In this document: in pieces, positions 1 to 8,155 of the stretch
Layout: every line of letters starts with the position of its first letter
Position numbering within the stretch: position 1 is the stretch's first letter
From: Planctomycetaceae bacterium
Lineage (GTDB): Bacteria; Planctomycetota; Planctomycetia; Planctomycetales; Planctomycetaceae
Direction of reading: 5' to 3'
DNA: 48,857 nt
Assembly: GCA_020426505.1 (NCBI GenBank)
Contig: JAGQPX010000049.1
Location: 1 to 48,857, forward strand
Notes under the pieces: generated by a model
The model's input: the letters and a program-made list of their open reading frames with translations, nothing else
Told to the model about the DNA's origin: nothing
Databases searched by the model: none
Made by a program: the position numbers and the translations under genes

Positions 1-1
1 C

Positions 2-271
<270 letters not shown>

Positions 272-348
272 GACTCGAGGGTTCACTCCATCCCCGCTCG
301 TGAATTGGCCCACTTTTATGAACCAGCAACAGAACTCGCGACTGACCT

Positions 349-747
349 ATGATCGCTGCCACTGAACTTCGTCTGGTCCTCGTCACACCTGAGACGACAC
401 TGCTCGATGAGCGTGTTCGGTCGATGCGGTTTCCCATGTATGACGGACAGATCGGAGTGCTTCCCGGCCGGGCGCCGCTCGTGGGCCGTCTGGGGATCGG
501 CGAACTGAAGCTCGAAAGTTCAGCCGGCGGTAGCGTGCGATACTTCATCGATGGTGGGTTCGTGCAGATCAAGGGATCGGTTGTGACCCTGCTGACGGAT
601 CGCGCGATCCCTGCGGATGAGATCGACGTCAATCAAGCGAAAAGCGATCTTGCCGTCGCGCTGGCCGAGGTCCCGACTTCGGAGGAGAGCTTGGCTGCCA
701 AAGAGCGAGCAGTGGAACGGGCTCGCCGCATGTCCAGTTTGGGATAG
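349..747 (+). CDS. atpC: F1 ATP synthase subunit epsilon
   Basis: 132-residue epsilon subunit of F1Fo ATP synthase, the rotor-stalk protein that couples gamma to the c-ring and restrains ATP hydrolysis. The N-terminal beta-sandwich is evident in the LRLVLVTPETTLLDE opening, the PMYDGQIGVLPGRAPLV segment and the FIDGGFVQIKGSVVTLLTD strand pair. The C-terminal part (about residues 90-130, rich in Ala, Glu and Arg) is the expected helical hairpin. Length is normal for bacteria. It directly follows atpD and is probably the last gene of the atp operon, because the next gene is 180 bp away and unrelated. Confidence 0.96.
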   Translation: MIAATELRLVLVTPETTLLDERVRSMRFPMYDGQIGVLPGRAPLVGRLGIGELKLESSAGGSVRYFIDGGFVQIKGSVVTLLTDRAIPADEIDVNQAKSDLAVALAEVPTSEESLAAKERAVERARRMSSLG

Positions 748-927
748 CCGTTCGCGCCTCCCCAATAACGCCTGCAAAGTCGTCCCAGCTTGCGTCACCG
801 CTACGTGGTGGAATGACGTGCGCGAAATGGCAGATGGAACGAGTTCTCGAAATCTGCCGGTTTCCCTCTCAGCCGATATCGATCACAGGACAGAGAGTTT
901 CTGCACGTCGAGAAGGAGTTCGGACTG

Positions 928-1518
928 ATGCGAGTGATTCACACGTCACATCATGGACCAAGGCACGCCAACGAAGCAGCATGCGACTGGTTGGAAGTCC
1001 GCCTAGGACGGACCCGGTTTCCGCATCGACCGTTGTTTTCCAGCCGGATCTTGATTGGCTCCGGGACCAACTGTCATCTTCAGTTGGGTGGCGATGTGCC
1101 GATGCTGCACAGTCTGCTCACGTTTGAGAATGGCTGCTGGACGCTCGACGTGATTGCTCCCGAGCCGACGCTCTGTGTGAATGGAGAAACGTGCCGTCAT
1201 CGGAATCTTTGCATCGGCGATCAGATTCAGCTGGCCGAATTTGAGTTCGTATTGTGTCGCAGTGAGAATGGATGTCCGAGAGACGAATCCGGCAGACCGC
1301 ACTGGCGATCAGTCTCGTCGGTAGCTCATGAGGGGCAGGTTGCAGAACTCTCAGCGGCCGAACTCTTACAGCGAATGGAAGCGGAGATGAGCTTGGTCGA
1401 GAGTTTTGAGGAAGGCCGTCGTCGTGGTGCGAAGGCACTGCTGGAGGCGGCCGTCGCCCGGCCGCAGATTCTCAGCTTCCGTAATCGACAACAATCGGGG
1501 CAGCGCCGGGCCGCCTGA
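928..1518 (+). CDS. FHA domain-containing protein
   Basis: 196-residue protein with a forkhead-associated domain at about residues 20-110; such domains bind phosphothreonine peptides and usually act in Ser/Thr kinase signalling. The core is seen as SRILIGSGTNCHLQL, then a loop with LHSLL in the place of the usual S-x-x-H, then ENGCWTLDV and a C-terminal strand LAEFEFVLC. The first Arg of the family motif G-R is replaced by the I-G-S sequence, so phosphopeptide binding is not assured. The rest is a charged region, probably helical, around residues 135-180. No kinase is adjacent. An AAGGAG-like site lies just upstream of the ATG. It converges on prs, with only 7 bp between the two stops. Confidence 0.8.
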   Translation: MRVIHTSHHGPRHANEAACDWLEVRLGRTRFPHRPLFSSRILIGSGTNCHLQLGGDVPMLHSLLTFENGCWTLDVIAPEPTLCVNGETCRHRNLCIGDQIQLAEFEFVLCRSENGCPRDESGRPHWRSVSSVAHEGQVAELSAAELLQRMEAEMSLVESFEEGRRRGAKALLEAAVARPQILSFRNRQQSGQRRAA

Positions 1519-1525
1519 ATGCTCA

Positions 1526-2530
1526 TCATTCGACAGGTGGATCGGGGAAGAGCATGCTGATGCTTGAACGATCGTGGATGGACTGAATGGCCTGTGCAAA
1601 CAAGTGTGCGACGGAGATCACGGTGATCTCGTCAGAGATGCCGTCGGGTTGGCCTTCGATCGAGTTTGTGATGAACAGCTGCTTGATGTGGCTGTTCGCA
1701 ATTCTCTCTGCAACGCCTTTCGACAGAGCGCCATGCGAAACGGCAGCATAGATGTCGTTCGCGCCCCGTTTCTTCAGCAGATCCGCCATTGAGATCAGCG
1801 TTCCGCCGGAGCTGGTGAAGTCGTCCACGATCAGGACGTTCTTGTCGGTCACATCGCCAATGAGTTCGAGTACTTCCGCTGTCTCCGTGTGGTCTTTGCG
1901 TGTCTTGTTGCCGATGACCACCGGCACGCCCAGATACTTGGCGAACGCAGAGGCACCCTTCGCGAAACCGACATCGGGACTGCAGACCACGAGGTTGGGA
2001 ATGTTCAATTGACGGATGTGGTCCGAGATGACGTATCTCGCAAACAGATGATCGACCGGGATGTGAAAGAAGCCCTGAATCTGCGGCGTGTGCAGATCCA
2101 TCATCAGGCAGCGGTCAGCCCCCGCTGCCTCGATGGCATCCGCACAGACCCGGGCCCGGATCGACACGCGCGGCTCATCCTTCTTGTCCCCCTTGGCATA
2201 GCTGAAAAAGGGGATAACGGCCGTCACCTGCTGAGCGGAGGCCCGCTTGAGGGCATCGATCCAGAACAACAGTTCCATGAAGTTGTCGTTGACCGGGTGA
2301 TGAATGCCCTGAATGACGTAACAGTCTCGACCGCGCACGTTCTCCAGCACCCGGACGAAGGCGTTACCGTCACTGAATACGTGTGCCTCGGAGGGCATCA
2401 GTGAGATGCCCAACTCGTCGGCGATCGCCTTGGCGAGGAGTGGATTTGCAGAGCCGGCCAGCAGCGCCAGTTCGCCTTGAGGAGGTTGGAAGGGCTGAGC
2501 CCGGGGGCCGGACGATGTACGTTGAGCCAT
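1526..2530 (-). CDS. prs: Ribose-phosphate pyrophosphokinase (PRPP synthetase)
   Basis: 334-residue enzyme that transfers pyrophosphate from ATP to ribose 5-phosphate to give PRPP, the precursor of purines, pyrimidines, histidine, tryptophan and NAD. Family marks: the N-terminal LALLAGSANPLLAKAIADEL, the HPVNDNFMELL segment (about 78-88), the flexible-loop region PFFSYAKGDKKDEPR (about 107-121), MDLHTPQIQGFF (144-155) and the PRPP-binding loop VDDFTSSGGT (235-244). The usual loop is DDMIDTGGT, so this is a variant form. An N-terminal extension of about 18 residues rich in Pro and Gln precedes the fold. The ATG start is clear. It stands alone on the minus strand and is convergent with the FHA gene. 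Confidence 0.95.
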   Translation of the reverse strand: MAQRTSSGPRAQPFQPPQGELALLAGSANPLLAKAIADELGISLMPSEAHVFSDGNAFVRVLENVRGRDCYVIQGIHHPVNDNFMELLFWIDALKRASAQQVTAVIPFFSYAKGDKKDEPRVSIRARVCADAIEAAGADRCLMMDLHTPQIQGFFHIPVDHLFARYVISDHIRQLNIPNLVVCSPDVGFAKGASAFAKYLGVPVVIGNKTRKDHTETAEVLELIGDVTDKNVLIVDDFTSSGGTLISMADLLKKRGANDIYAAVSHGALSKGVAERIANSHIKQLFITNSIEGQPDGISDEITVISVAHLFAQAIQSIHDRSSISMLFPDPPVE

Positions 2531-2634
2531 GAGTTGTCGCCACAGGTAAACGATGCAGTCGAGTGACCTGCATCATATCGGGCTGTGGACGACGAACAAC
2601 CTAGAGAGTTTGAGACGCCTGACACCGACTCTGA

Positions 2635-2841
2635 TCATGACATGGAGATCTGCTGCGTTGCGGGCCACTGTTTGCCGAGCGGCGCCTTGGCGAAGACCAC
2701 GCCAGGAGGAACGCTCAAGCCACAAACGATCACCGCCAGTGCATTCAGCACCCGCAACGCAGCAGACCTCCCCTTCAGATCAATTTGGTTGTTCAAGTCG
2801 CCGTGTCGGACGATTGTGATCTCCTGAATTCGATCGTCCAT
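2635..2841 (-). CDS. Possible small membrane protein
   Basis: A 68-codon frame starting at ATG 2841 with an AGGGAG sequence about 10 bp upstream, which makes it a better gene candidate than the other frames in this spacer. The product starts MDDRIQEITIVRHGD and has one hydrophobic stretch (about residues 27-48, LRVLNALAVIVCGLSVPPG...) that could be a membrane segment or anchor. No family is recognised. It could be a chance frame; conservation in relatives would decide. Confidence 0.33.
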   Translation of the reverse strand: MDDRIQEITIVRHGDLNNQIDLKGRSAALRVLNALAVIVCGLSVPPGVVFAKAPLGKQWPATQQISMS

Positions 2842-3042
2842 CGGTTGATCACTCCCTTGATGGGTGAAACGATGCCGCACTGGTCATCGTGCGATTCGTT
2901 CCTGTGGCGATCCGATTGAAGAGGATTGTCGAACGGAGCAGGGGCATCAGTCTGTGAGGCATCACACATCAGCGGGAAGTCGTGTGAGATTGAAAGAGAG
3001 TCTCACGAAAAGAGATCGGAGGGGCAGATCAGCTGAGCGTGG

Positions 3043-3096
3043 GGCAGGTTTTTTAACCTGCCAAATTGATTGAGACAAGCAGGTTGGAAACCTGCT
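3043..3096. repeat. Pair of related hairpins (REP-like element)
   Basis: Two perfect 8-bp stem-loops sit 15 bp apart. The first is GGCAGGTT (3043-3050), loop TTTT, AACCTGCC (3055-3062). The second is AGCAGGTT (3078-3085), loop GGA, AACCTGCT (3089-3096). Both share the core GCAGGTT/AACCTGC. The layout resembles a dispersed REP-type doublet in an intergenic region; only this copy was noticed in the window. Confidence 0.6.
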
Positions 3097-3272
3097 CCAC
3101 ATCGAATTCTGCTGGCGACTTGGAGAGAGCGTCGCAATGTGAGATAGTACACGGACGAGACCACAGTCGTTGTGCTTAATTGCGTTGAGGACAGTGATTC
3201 GCCGACGGTTTGTGCGACAGAGCGAGTGCTGTCATCCAGACATGGACCATGACCCACAGGGGAGGAACACTC

Positions 3273-3779
3273 ATGAAGCGGACGGAAATGAACAGACGGG
3301 ACTTCACACGACTGACGGCTGCCGCCTTTGGTGGCGTGGTCGCCGGCTCGATGGTCGGTTGTGGCGACTCGGGCACAACGGAGCCGGCACCGGCAGGCGG
3401 GGATGCTGCACCCGCTGGCGGGGGCGATGCGGAAGGGGGCGCCGCCGCAGCCGATGGGGCGAGCGAAGAGGTCTCACTCCTGCTGGAAGAGCCGCACGTC
3501 TGCCGTGGGCTCAACACGTGTATGAACAAGGGCGCCAGTGGTGAGAATGCCTGTGCGGGACAAGGGACGTGTGCGTCTGTTGCAGAACATTCTTGTACTG
3601 GTCAAAACGAGTGCAAGGGGCAAGGTGGCTGCGGAGGAAAGGAAGGCGAGAACTCCTGCAAGGGCGAGGGCGGCTGTGGCGTGCCTCTTGAGCACGGCTG
3701 GGAGGGCGTGCGTGAGAAGTTTGAGGCGGCGATGAAAGCGGCCGGCAAGGACTTTGGTGCCGCCCCGGCTGCCGGGTGA
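3273..3779 (+). CDS. Cys-rich Tat-exported RiPP precursor (bufferin-like)
   Basis: 168-residue Cys-rich protein encoded directly before a DUF692 (MNIO) and a DUF2063 gene, hence the probable substrate of that modification pair. The ATG at 3273 has a GGAGG site 7-12 bp upstream. Residues 7-14 (NRRDFTRL) form a twin-arginine motif, followed by a hydrophobic stretch and a lipobox-like SMVGC ending at Cys30, so the product may be a Tat-exported lipoprotein. A low-complexity Ala/Gly linker (about 31-65) follows. The core has nine Cys at 77, 83, 94, 100, 108, 114, 120, 129 and 135, giving five C-x-G-x-x-x-C units, with Cys114 shared between two. GEGGCG and GQGGCG resemble the EGKCG motif of known MNIO substrates. 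Bufferins bind copper after Cys modification; metal binding here is inferred. Confidence 0.85.
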   Translation: MKRTEMNRRDFTRLTAAAFGGVVAGSMVGCGDSGTTEPAPAGGDAAPAGGGDAEGGAAAADGASEEVSLLLEEPHVCRGLNTCMNKGASGENACAGQGTCASVAEHSCTGQNECKGQGGCGGKEGENSCKGEGGCGVPLEHGWEGVREKFEAAMKAAGKDFGAAPAAG

Positions 3780-3798
3780 TCCTCCACGTTGAGTCAGG

Positions 3799-3847
3799 CA
3801 GACGCTGCATCCCGGATGAAATGATCATTCGGGATGCTTTTGTCTGC
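3799..3847 (+). promoter_or_regulatory. Stem-loop between precursor and MNIO genes
   Basis: A long hairpin lies between the precursor stop and the MNIO start. The outer stem GCAGAC (3799-3804) pairs with GTCTGC (3842-3847). After a 3x3 internal loop, an inner stem GCATCCCGGATGA (3808-3820) pairs with TCATTCGGGATGC (3826-3838) with one G-T wobble, and the loop is AATGA. There is no real T-run after it, so it is more likely an RNA stabiliser, processing site or partial terminator than a full terminator. Such a device would let the precursor be made in excess over its modifying enzymes. Confidence 0.7.
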
Positions 3848-3870
3848 GTTCCTCAGTCATTCGTAATCTG

Positions 3871-4836
3871 GTGATGCCAATGCCGGCACCTCGGCTCGGA
3901 CATCCGCTTCTCGGAATGGGCGTCGGCTTGCGGAGCGTCCATTATCCGCACATTCTCGCACACCAGCCGGAGGTTGACTGGTTCGAGATCATCTCCGAGA
4001 ACTACATGGACTCCCGGGGGCGTCCACGTTATGTGCTCGATCAGATTGCTGAGCGTTACCCGATTGTGATGCACGGGGTGTCGCTTTCGATCGGCAGCAC
4101 CGATCCGCTCAATCACGAGTATCTGCACAAGCTCAAGGCACTTGCGGGCAGCGTCAATGCTCACTGGGTATCGGACCATGTCTGCTGGACGGGGGTGGCC
4201 GGTCGCAACACGCATGACCTGCTGCCTGTGCCTCTCACCGAGGAGACACTCAAGCACATGGTCGAGCGAATCCGCATCGTGCAGGACGTGCTCGAACGAC
4301 CATTCGTGTTGGAGAATCCCAGCAGTTATGTGACGTTCGCCTGCTCGGAGATGCCGGAGTGGGAGTTCATCAGCCGCATGGCGGAGGAAGCGGATTGCGG
4401 ATTGCTGTTGGACGTCAACAACGTCTACGTGTCGAGTGTGAATCATGACTTCGATCCCGTCGAGTATGTCGAGAACGTGCCTCACGAGCGAATCGTGCAG
4501 TGTCATCTAGCAGGTCACACGAACTGCGGAACGCACCTCATCGACACTCACGACGGACATGTGATCGACCCGGTTTGGGAACTGTATCGTCGGGCCCATC
4601 AGCTGACGGGAGGCATGTCGACGCTCCTGGAGTGGGATGCCCGCATCCCGGAGTTCCCCGTGGTTCATGCCGAGGTGCTCAAGGCAAAACAACACATCGC
4701 AGATGAGTTGGAGCGGGTGGCGAAGGGACGTAACAGTTCGAGAGACGATTCACCTATCACATCAGGGGATGCCGCGATCGTCACAGAGCCGGTTGTGCCT
4801 CATCCTGCGGTGCTGGTGACGGCGGAGGTCGAATGA
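3871..4836 (+). CDS. DUF692 / MNIO family multinuclear iron oxidase (BufB/MbnB-like)
   Basis: 321-residue TIM-barrel enzyme of the DUF692 family. Characterised members (MbnB and others) use two or three iron ions and oxygen to convert peptide cysteines to oxazolone, thiooxazole or related groups. Conserved blocks are all visible: GVGLR (17-21), FEIISENY (38-45), HGVSLSIGS (68-76), SDHVCWTG (101-108), [11 protein letters not shown] (115-125), LENPSSY (147-153), [10 protein letters not shown] (178-187), CHLAGH (211-216), [10 protein letters not shown] (225-234) and EWDARIP (254-260). The metal-binding His, Glu, Asp and Asn positions therefore appear intact. The C-terminal 40 residues are low-complexity. 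The stop overlaps the next ATG (ATGA at 4833-4836), indicating translational coupling with the DUF2063 gene. The substrate is inferred to be the upstream Cys-rich precursor. Confidence 0.93.
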   Translation: MMPMPAPRLGHPLLGMGVGLRSVHYPHILAHQPEVDWFEIISENYMDSRGRPRYVLDQIAERYPIVMHGVSLSIGSTDPLNHEYLHKLKALAGSVNAHWVSDHVCWTGVAGRNTHDLLPVPLTEETLKHMVERIRIVQDVLERPFVLENPSSYVTFACSEMPEWEFISRMAEEADCGLLLDVNNVYVSSVNHDFDPVEYVENVPHERIVQCHLAGHTNCGTHLIDTHDGHVIDPVWELYRRAHQLTGGMSTLLEWDARIPEFPVVHAEVLKAKQHIADELERVAKGRNSSRDDSPITSGDAAIVTEPVVPHPAVLVTAEVE

Positions 4837-5711
4837 ACGAACCCGTCCATCAACTCGATCGTCTGCAACGCTGGATGCAGTCTGTGATCACACATCCGGA
4901 AGGTGTGTCAGCCGGCATCGAGTCGGAGACGGCCCGCGAGCAGTTCGACATCGATGTCGATGAGATCGAGACGGTCATCAGTCGTTCAAAGGCACTCAAC
5001 AGCATCGAACGTCTTCACGTTTACGGAAACGCCTATTACGCTCGGCTCATCGAGTGCATGGCGGGCGAGTTTCCAGCAACACAGACGGCACTCGGCGAGG
5101 AAGCGTTCGGCGGGTTCGTGATGGGCTATCTCCAAGTCTCGCCGTCGACGAGTTACACGCTCGGTGATTTGGGACGGAAGTTCCCGGACTATCTCGCGGA
5201 GTCGCGACCGCCGCGTGAGATTCAGGGACCGGACTGGGCCGACTTTCTGATTGAGTTGGCGACGTTGGAACTCGCCTACAGCGAAGTGTTCGACGGTCCG
5301 GGTGAAGAGCAGATGGAGTTGCTGCGGGCGGACGATCTGCTGGCGATCTCGCCCGACAAGTGGGGTGACTCGCGATTACGGACGGCGGCGTCCCTGCGAT
5401 TGTTGAGGTTCCAATTCCCGGTGCAGGAGTATGCGGCCGCAGTGCGTCAGGGGAATGAGGCAATCGTACCGCAGCCGTACGACACGTGGCTGGCCATCAA
5501 CCGTCGGGACTACATCGTCCGCCGTCGTCCACTTCCCGAGTTGGCGTTTGTCATTCTGGAGCAACTCCAGCAGGGAGCCCCATTGACGGATGCGATCGAG
5601 ACCGCGGTGGCCGATCACAACGTCGACATGACGGGATTTGCCGATCGACTGCGGGAGTGGTTCGGAAGTTGGACGCGCGATGGGTACTTCGTCGACGTTG
5701 AGATTGACTAA
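4833..5711 (+). CDS. DUF2063 domain protein, RiPP recognition partner (BufC/HvfC-like)
   Basis: 292-residue protein with the DUF2063 domain in its N-terminal half: [20 protein letters not shown] (about 60-79), the QTALGEE segment after it, and [20 protein letters not shown] (about 133-152). In related clusters the partner of the MNIO enzyme binds the precursor and forms a complex with the oxidase. The second half (about 190-290) looks like the winged-helix-type precursor-binding region and ends in a [10 protein letters not shown] strand. The start codon overlaps the MNIO stop, so the two are probably made in fixed ratio. The gene ends 1 bp from the convergent AAA ATPase gene. No DoxX-type (BufD) gene follows. 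Confidence 0.9.
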   Translation: MNEPVHQLDRLQRWMQSVITHPEGVSAGIESETAREQFDIDVDEIETVISRSKALNSIERLHVYGNAYYARLIECMAGEFPATQTALGEEAFGGFVMGYLQVSPSTSYTLGDLGRKFPDYLAESRPPREIQGPDWADFLIELATLELAYSEVFDGPGEEQMELLRADDLLAISPDKWGDSRLRTAASLRLLRFQFPVQEYAAAVRQGNEAIVPQPYDTWLAINRRDYIVRRRPLPELAFVILEQLQQGAPLTDAIETAVADHNVDMTGFADRLREWFGSWTRDGYFVDVEID

Positions 5712-5712
5712 G

Positions 5713-7047
5713 TTACAGGGTGACAAAATAGTTATCAGCGGCGGTGTCGATCGTCTCTTCGTTCATTTCACACGGCCGACCGTCAAACTCACAGAACGTC
5801 TTGACCTGGGTGAGCAAGTCTCGAGGATGGCAGTAGCGGAAGCTGCGTTCCTTTTCGATGAAGTGCTTTTGGACCATGTAGTCGTAGGCAGCCTGATTGA
5901 ATGGCACACCGAGTTTGTCAGCCATGATCTTGAACACGTTGAGGAATTGCGCGTCGGTCGGGTTGGGAGCTTCGACCTTGTAGGGGATGCGGCGGAGGAA
6001 GGCTTCGTCGACGAGGTCTCTCGGCGCGAGGTTGGTCGAAAAGACGATCATCTGCTCAAAGGGGACGCAGATCTTTTTGCCGCTGGGCAGGTTGAGGAAA
6101 TCGACCGCCGTTTCGAGTGGCACGATCCAGCGGTTGAGCAGATCGGTCGGGCTGCATCGTTGACGACCGAAGTCGTCGATGACGAGCAGACCACAGTTAC
6201 TCTTCATTTGCAGGGGAGCTTCAACAACGCCGCTGGTTCCGACGACCGTCATCTCCAACTGTTCCAGCGTGAGTTCACCACCAGCGATGACGGTGGGGCG
6301 GACGATCTTGATCCAGCGATGGTCGATCTTTGGATCATCACTGGGCGGGGCGGCCTCATGAACGATCGGGTCGTACAGACGCACGATTTCGCCGTCATAG
6401 ACCAGCGAACGGGGAATCCAGATGTACTTGCCGAATGCTGAGCAGATGCGCTGGGCAATGCTGGTCTTTCCGTTTCCGGGCAGTCCGTAAAGAAACATGG
6501 CCTTGCCGGCGGCGACCGCTTGTCCGACCTGACTGAAGAAATGGTCCGGAAGCACGAGATCGCTGACGGCTTTCTTGAGGTCGTCCTGGCTGGGAGGCTT
6601 CGCCCGCAATGACTGCTTCTCGACAGAGTCGATCCACTCTCTATGCGTGACCGGTGTTGCACCAAAGTAGGTTGACTGCTCTCGATACCGCTTGGCACGC
6701 TCCCATCCGGTGGCGGTCAGTTCATAAATGAAATCCTGCATCGGAGCCGACGTCTTGTGGGAGACGAGTTGTTCCTTCTTGAGGCCGCGCAGGTAATCGT
6801 CCATCAAGCGAAACGGCAGGCAGATTTGAGTGGAGATGTCGCGACCGCTGGCCGTGCCTCGATTCTGCAGAAACTTCAACACCAGCGATTCAACGAGGTG
6901 CTCAGAGATGTTCGCACTCGCGAATGACTCGGGCGCAGGAGGAATGAACCCCGCATCTGCCTCAGGGGGTTTGCCCTGTAACTCTTGCAAGGCTGACGAT
7001 TTCAGCACCCCGGATATCTTCAACGCATCAAGTTGTTCCAGCAGCAT
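5713..7047 (-). CDS. AAA ATPase with N-terminal winged-helix region
   Basis: 444-residue ATPase when begun at ATG 7047, which has GGAG eight bases upstream; a TTG at 7080 in the same frame lacks such a site. The N-terminal part (about 45-120) looks like a winged-helix module ending in a YELTATGWERAKRY helix. The AAA domain has Walker A GLPGNGKT (about 188-195), Walker B LLVIDDFGRQ (about 287-296), sensor-1 FSTNL, and a possible arginine finger in the AFLRRIPYK segment. The C-terminal lid contains a CHPRDLL motif. The family is not one I can name; nucleic-acid binding or protein remodelling are both possible. It converges on the RiPP cluster with a 1-bp gap and is probably independent of it. 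Confidence 0.85.
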   Translation of the reverse strand: MLLEQLDALKISGVLKSSALQELQGKPPEADAGFIPPAPESFASANISEHLVESLVLKFLQNRGTASGRDISTQICLPFRLMDDYLRGLKKEQLVSHKTSAPMQDFIYELTATGWERAKRYREQSTYFGATPVTHREWIDSVEKQSLRAKPPSQDDLKKAVSDLVLPDHFFSQVGQAVAAGKAMFLYGLPGNGKTSIAQRICSAFGKYIWIPRSLVYDGEIVRLYDPIVHEAAPPSDDPKIDHRWIKIVRPTVIAGGELTLEQLEMTVVGTSGVVEAPLQMKSNCGLLVIDDFGRQRCSPTDLLNRWIVPLETAVDFLNLPSGKKICVPFEQMIVFSTNLAPRDLVDEAFLRRIPYKVEAPNPTDAQFLNVFKIMADKLGVPFNQAAYDYMVQKHFIEKERSFRYCHPRDLLTQVKTFCEFDGRPCEMNEETIDTAADNYFVTL

Positions 7048-7365
7048 GGCCCAGACTCCAGTTAAGTTGTTTTCTGCCAAAAACTTTAGCTTGAGAATGT
7101 GGGGCGATCCCCGATACGGAAACTCAACAGGGTGAGTTCGTGTCGGTCTGTAGGGAGTGTGACGGAGGATTTGCAGTCGTGAGGTCCCATGACTGCCTCA
7201 GTTTCACTGCTTGGGGGGAAAGTGGCGAGTTTGACGGTTATATGGGTTGGGAAATGTGAAAAACACGCTGGCGAGCGGCACATTGACAGGACAGACTTGG
7301 CCAGATAGATTGCCGCGCGCTTGGAGCCATCGCGCGGTCACGGAGACCATCGGAGATCAGCGATT
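7048..7365. other. Divergent promoter region
   Basis: About 318 bp between the divergent AAA ATPase and amidase genes, so both promoters should lie here. A hairpin with 9-bp arms and a 6-nt loop (7173-7181 with 7188-7196, one G-T pair) is present. No convincing -35/-10 pair was identified. Confidence 0.5.
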
Positions 7366-8136
7366 ATGTCGAATCACGTTCGACCATTCAGTGCACAGTC
7401 GACCCCAACTCGGAACGGTGCTTCGCGAGCGTGGGTTGGATTCCTCTGTCCGATGCTGTTGCTCATCGCATTCGGATGCGGCCAACAACCCGTGTCGACC
7501 ATGCAAGCTTGGGATGATCCAGTTGCGACGTCTGCTAAGCTGATGACCGACGAGCGTCGGGAGTCTGCAGATGGCGACAGTCGGTCGACAGTGCCTGTCG
7601 CATTGGTTTCGCCGACGGCCACTTCGTGGAAGCCGCGTGGCCCCGTGAGAGACTGGCAGTCGATCGTTATCCATCATACAGCGACCGAATCCGGAAGCGT
7701 CGAGAGTATTCACCGAGTCCATCAGCAGCGGACGGATGCTGCGGGAAATCCGTGGCGAGGCATCGGATATCATTTCGTAATCGGTAACGGGCAAGGCATG
7801 GAGGACGGGGCTGTCGAGCCGACCTTTCGCTGGCGGGGACAGTTGGAAGGAGCACATGCAGGAGTGAGTCGCTACAATGAGCAGGGGGTCGGTGTCTGCC
7901 TGGTCGGAGACTTTGATCAGCACCCGCCCACGAAAGCCCAGTTGGCATCACTCAAACTACTGATTGCCTGGCTGACTCAGGAGTACGGCATCTCCTTCAG
8001 TCAGGTGAAAGGTCATGGACAACTGAAGGCGACCGCCTGTCCAGGCAAGTTTTTTCCCATGGAAGAAGTGACGGATCATTATCTGAAGAACACGAGTCAC
8101 CGGATAAATACTCTTGCAAGCCATTCAACCCTCTGA
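7366..8136 (+). CDS. N-acetylmuramoyl-L-alanine amidase, lipoprotein
   Basis: 256-residue zinc amidase of the Amidase_2/PGRP fold that cleaves the bond between N-acetylmuramic acid and the peptide stem of peptidoglycan. The ATG at 7366 has GGAG ten bases upstream; the longer frame begins with TTG. A hydrophobic signal (about 23-37) ends in the lipobox LIAFGC (Cys38), so it is probably a lipoprotein. A linker runs to about residue 90. The catalytic domain has IVIHHTA (101-107; zinc His103), GIGYHFVIGNG (132-142), AHAG (163-166), GHGQL (216-220; zinc His217) and ACPG (224-227; zinc Cys225). All three zinc ligands of the family appear present. A role in wall turnover or recycling is likely. It overlaps nothing; the next gene begins 19 bp downstream. 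Confidence 0.9.
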   Translation: MSNHVRPFSAQSTPTRNGASRAWVGFLCPMLLLIAFGCGQQPVSTMQAWDDPVATSAKLMTDERRESADGDSRSTVPVALVSPTATSWKPRGPVRDWQSIVIHHTATESGSVESIHRVHQQRTDAAGNPWRGIGYHFVIGNGQGMEDGAVEPTFRWRGQLEGAHAGVSRYNEQGVGVCLVGDFDQHPPTKAQLASLKLLIAWLTQEYGISFSQVKGHGQLKATACPGKFFPMEEVTDHYLKNTSHRINTLASHSTL

Positions 8137-8155
8137 CCGCGAAGGACGTGAGCAG

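Larger units (their letters stand above)
2531..3272. other. Intergenic region upstream of prs and the RiPP precursor gene
   Basis: About 740 bp between the divergent prs and precursor genes. It holds one possible small minus-strand gene (2635-2841), two related hairpins (3043-3096), and presumably the promoters of both flanking genes. No promoter could be assigned with confidence. A GGAGG ribosome-binding site lies at 3261-3265, just before the precursor ATG. Confidence 0.6.

Noticed and set aside
3176..3529. Long frame opposite the RiPP precursor
   Set aside because: Ala/Ser/Pro-rich translation is the shadow of the Gly/Ala-rich linker on the other strand.
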